In this document: positions 60,801-64,000 of the stretch, one piece after another | Layout: each line of letters begins with the position of its first letter | Numbering within the stretch: position 1 is the first letter of the stretch | NCBI GenBank assembly: GCA_914767715.1 | Contig: OU612070.1 | Coordinates: 29,190,025-29,254,024 of the forward strand | Origin: Membranipora membranacea | Taxonomy: Eukaryota > Bryozoa > Gymnolaemata > Cheilostomatida > Membraniporidae | Reading direction: 5' to 3' | Length of the DNA stretch: 64,000 bases | The notes under the pieces: model-generated | What the model saw: only the letters and a program-made list of their open reading frames with translations | What the model was told of the DNA's origin: nothing | The model's database searches: none | Position numbers and translations under genes: made by a program

Positions 60801-62680
60801 CAGCTGTATGTAATATTTACAGGCTGTTCACCTGTATGTAATATTTACAGGCTGTTCAGCTGTATGTAATATTTACAGGCTGTTCACCTCTATGTAATAA
60901 TTACAGGCTGTTCACCTGTATGTAATAATTACAGGCTGCTCACCTGTATGTAATATTTACAGGCTGTTCACCTCTATGTAATAATTACAGGCTGTTCAGC
61001 TGTATGTAATATTTACAGGCTGTTCACCTGTATGTAATAATTACCAGCGGCTCACCTGTATGTAACAATTACCAGCGGCTCACCTGTATGTAACAATTAC
61101 CAGCGGCTCACCTGTATGTAACAATTACAGGCTGCTCACCTGTATGTAATATTTACAGGCTGTTCACCTCTATGTAATAATTACAGGCTGTTCAGCTGTA
61201 TGTAATATTTACAGGCTGTTCACCTGTATGTAATAATTACCAGCGGCTCACCTGTATGTAACAATTACCAGCGGCTCACCTGTATGTAACAATTACAGGC
61301 TGCTCACCTGTATGTAATATTTACAGGCTGTTCACCTCTATGTAATAATTACAGGCTGTTCAGCTGTATGTAATATTTACAGGCTGTTCACCTGTATGTA
61401 ATAATTACCAGCGGCTCACCTGTATGTAACAATTACCAGCGGCTCACCTGTATGTAACAATTACAGGCTGCTCACCTGTATGTAATATTTACAGGCTGTT
61501 CACCTCTATGTAATAATTACAGGCTGTTCAGCTGTATGTAATATTTACAGGCTGTTCACCTGTATGTAATATTTACAAGCTGTTCACCTGTATGTAATAA
61601 TTACAAGCTGTTCACCTGTATGTAATAATTACAGGCTGTTCAGCTGATGCTGTAAACTTCTGGATGGGAGATAAGAGAGCTGTTACTTCTACACACAAAG
61701 ATCATTATGAGAATATATACTGTGTTATAAGAGGAGCGAAGACTTTCACACTAATACCTCCTACAGATCAGCCTTATGTACCTTATAGTCATGTAGATGT
61801 ATATAAGTATGAGCAGAGAGCTGATGGGAGATTTAACAGAGTAAGGGATGAGGATAACTCCAGAATTCCGTGGATAGCAGTGAGTATCAGACAGTAACAG
61901 TAAATGTCTACTGCACCTACAAACCTGAACTGTTTATTAAACGAGGGAGCTCCATCTATTAACCACCCCTGAATTCCCTTAGCGTACAATCAGCCAGACC
62001 TAGAGGGCCTAATGAGCCTCCCACTTCCTCTTAGAATAGCTGTTGCATGTTTTTTGGCCATTATTAATTGTTAAAATAAAACCTTGACCTTAGTCTCCAT
62101 TGAAACCTTTACAGTGTTAGCCGGCCTCAGCTGAGAAGAAGATATCCTATCCTTCCCAGATGTTGTTTGAAAACAAGGGTTATATAACTCACCACATCCC
62201 CAGTAAAGCGCGGCCTGGTGAGTGGTTGCCTGAAGGACTGCCAATTTCTTCCCAGTTTGTAAGCATATTGGAGCTCACCTGAGGGCCCAAGAAACCCACC
62301 CTCCCAATCAGTAGTTGGTATGATCCAAACTCAGGACCTTCAACCATGTGTGTACATAAATGTAACGTATATATTGTTTACGATATTACTATTATTTGTC
62401 TGGATTAGAGTAACTCTGTAGTTTATATTTCTTAAAGGTCGATCCTGTGAGCCCAGATCTGGATACTTACCCTGAGTTCTCTAAGGCTCATATATATACA
62501 GTAACAGTAAATGAAGGGGAGACACTGTACCTGCCCTCACTATGGTACCATCAAGTTCAGCAGACCCACGGCTGTATAGCTGTTAATTACTGGTATGATA
62601 TGCAGTATGATATTAAGTATAATTATTACCAGATGGTCTCCAGCTTATTATCTCCTGCTCAAGGTGGAGACAACACCTGA
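57868..62680 (+). CDS. JMJD7: JMJD7, JmjC lysyl-hydroxylase
   Basis: Exons: 57868-58016 (acceptor at 57858 implies an upstream non-coding exon), 58595-58731, 59169-59381, 61644-61879, 62438-62680 (TGA). All phases agree; 978 nt, 325 residues, like the about 316 of vertebrate JMJD7. Landmarks: [111 protein letters not shown]. Iron ligands expected of the 2-oxoglutarate oxygenase fold are present: H184 and D186 (THKDHY) and H283 (LWYHQV), with the same 97-residue spacing as in the human protein. Known role: (3S)-lysyl hydroxylation of the GTPases DRG1/2. ATG 57868 is chosen because it matches the family's N-terminal length; a second ATG follows at once. Intron 3 holds a 1.9-kb minisatellite. 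Confidence 0.94.
58353..58517. mobile_element. 165-bp MITE in JMJD7 intron 1
   Basis: Terminal inverted repeats of about 26 bp: CTACCCGATGACCAAAGCAT with the counterpart ATGCTTTGGTCTTCCGGTAG. No ORF. Confidence 0.75.
58868..58948. repeat. 50-bp-spaced direct duplication
   Basis: CCCGACCCATCCGCTCTATA + GGTGTATGAG occurs twice, 50 bp apart, in JMJD7 intron 2. Confidence 0.85.
59725..61643. repeat. 28-bp minisatellite, ~69 copies, JMJD7 intron 3
   Basis: Two interleaved unit types: TTACCAGCGGCTCACCTGTA + TGTAATAA and TTACAGGCTGTTCACCTGTA + TGTAATAA, with blocks of 5-8 units repeated as higher-order copies. Each unit has GTATGT (or CTATGT) and TTACAG. The last copy contains the functional acceptor: TTACAGGCTGTTCAG then the exon CTGATGC. 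Confidence 0.96.
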
Positions 62681-62790
62681 TAATCGTAAGAGATAACACG
62701 TGGTAATCGGGGGAGATAACACCAGATAGCCTGATAATCGAGGGAGATAACACCTGATATTCGGGGGAGACAATACAGGCTAGCCTGAGG
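62655..62790. repeat. Short ~22-bp tandem repeat over the JMJD7 stop
   Basis: Four imperfect units of GGAGATAACACCTGATAATC (spacing 20-35 bp). The first, GGAGACAACACCTGATAATC, contains the TGA stop at 62678-62680, so the last coding codons belong to the repeat. Confidence 0.7.
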
Positions 62791-62799
62791 ATTATCTCA

Positions 62800-64000
62800 T
62801 CCCTTATTGGAGGTCATGAGAACAGCGATTATCTGCCCTAATACAGATGACAACTCTGACTGTTAAAAATTCTCTGATAAGTTCTGAGGACTTATACTTG
62901 TCCTGACGATAATCATGTCTTTAGACTGGAGATTAACAATATCGCTTCACTAGTACTTCCCTGCAAGTACCACTTATCCTGTCACAACTACATATAATCA
63001 CCTTCTTAGTTCTTAGTCATGAGATCTGACTAAAGATTTGACATGTAATCCGTATTTGTCGTACAATTCCTAGAAAGAATTTGTGAGGAGACAATCATTG
63101 CTCTGGTAGAATATCTCAGTGAATTGAATATGAAAAGTTTGGTTCACAACAACCAACCTGAGGCTGACAACAGATCGATGTTTGGATTTTGGTATCTGTA
63201 TGAAATGAATTTATTTTGCAACCTCTCGAAGTATTGAATATTGATATATTGTTTCTTGTCAGAAACAATGAGTGAGAATTAAACCTAAAAAAGGCATGGG
63301 CATGTATGTATAGCTTCTCTTGGTATTTTACCACTAGCATACATGACAAGTTGGTAGACCCAGAAATCAGGAGGTCTCCGCAGACAAACTCCCGTCCCGG
63401 AGTATCACTCTGCGCGTCCTGCAGTGAAGGTGTAATTTGGCCCTTGTTGTCATTTATTTTAAGCCAAAACTAGAGCGTTCATATTATGAAATGCCTAATT
63501 TTAACTGATTTAAAAATTATATTGTTGCACTTTATCCGAACGAGGAGAGATAGTACGTTAATAGGCAATTACATCTAGGTATATGTACTGTGGGTGTAGG
63601 AAAAAGCTTAAAAAGTCTTCTGGTTGAAGCAGGGAGAAGGAAGCTGAAAAAAGGGAGGAAAAAGGGAGATAGGGAGGAGGTAGAAAATACCCCTAAAAAC
63701 TGGGAGGCTCCCTACCAAAAAGGGAGACTTGTCAGGTATGACCACTAGCAAAAACTCCCAAGTAATTGATGATATGAACCATTTGTTCATTTTGTAGAAT
63801 TCATCTATTTGTCTGCTATCAATGATGCAACAACTCCTTTCAACCTTTTAGTACCGCTCTGTTTTTGTCAACTTTGATTGATCCATTGTACTCGCTGTAA
63901 GCTATGTGGCTCACTGGTCTTGCAAGAGTCCTAGGAAATTTGAGCTCTAAACGGAGATTTCCTCTCTTTATTATATGATAGCACCCTTCCTCATCCATAT
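62800..64000. other. 3' flank, no gene recognised
   Basis: Downstream of JMJD7; short ORFs only, with a purine-rich tract at 63640-63730. Confidence 0.5.

Noticed and set aside
59725-61643. CRISPR-like or satellite centromere array
   Set aside because: Repeats lie wholly inside a JMJD7 intron and have no spacers.

Overview
This is a fragment of a eukaryotic nuclear genome, almost certainly an invertebrate animal. The sequence is AT-rich, the genes are split by GT-AG introns, the gene set is metazoan (an iRhom, AHSA1, LAS1L and JMJD7), and the debris includes Jockey/CR1-like non-LTR retrotransposons, a Ty3/gypsy remnant and many non-autonomous DNA transposons. I cannot fix the phylum from sequence alone.

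Layout. 229-3146 (+): last three recognised exons of AHSA1, the Hsp90 ATPase activator; its N-terminal half lies off the left edge. 3508-9442 (-): an iRhom-type inactive rhomboid, convergent with AHSA1, nine exons recognised. 9925-21911 (-): a five-exon gene for an unrecognised 318-residue charged protein, its introns swollen by four DNA elements, with a probable 5' UTR exon near 22.3 kb. 23.1-24.5 kb: two minisatellites. 24778-34619 (-): LAS1L, the HEPN endoribonuclease subunit of pre-rRNA ITS2 processing, nine clear exons plus one doubtful, introns largely filled by tandem arrays. 35-57 kb: a gene-poor block of retrotransposon fragments (five RT pieces, one Ty3/gypsy piece), palindromes and nested MITEs. 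57868-62680 (+): JMJD7, five exons, apparently complete (325 residues), with a 1.9-kb array in its third intron. 62.7-64 kb: no gene seen.

The most unusual property is where and what the minisatellites are. At least six introns carry an array that runs up to, or includes, a splice site, and in five of these families the unit read in the gene's sense starts with a donor-like GTAT and ends with an acceptor-like AG. This may reflect expansion from splice junctions, recursive or decoy splicing, or chance in AT-rich repeats; it is testable with RNA data. Other notable points are the iRhom array split by a retrotransposon, a hAT element with a perfect 8-bp target duplication nested in a 3.4-kb foldback, an iRhom that seems to lack the long cytosolic N-terminus, and inverted motif clusters 11 kb apart.

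The five host genes do not form one pathway. They are ordinary housekeeping or signalling genes: chaperone regulation, ER-to-Golgi cargo control, ribosome biogenesis and lysine hydroxylation.
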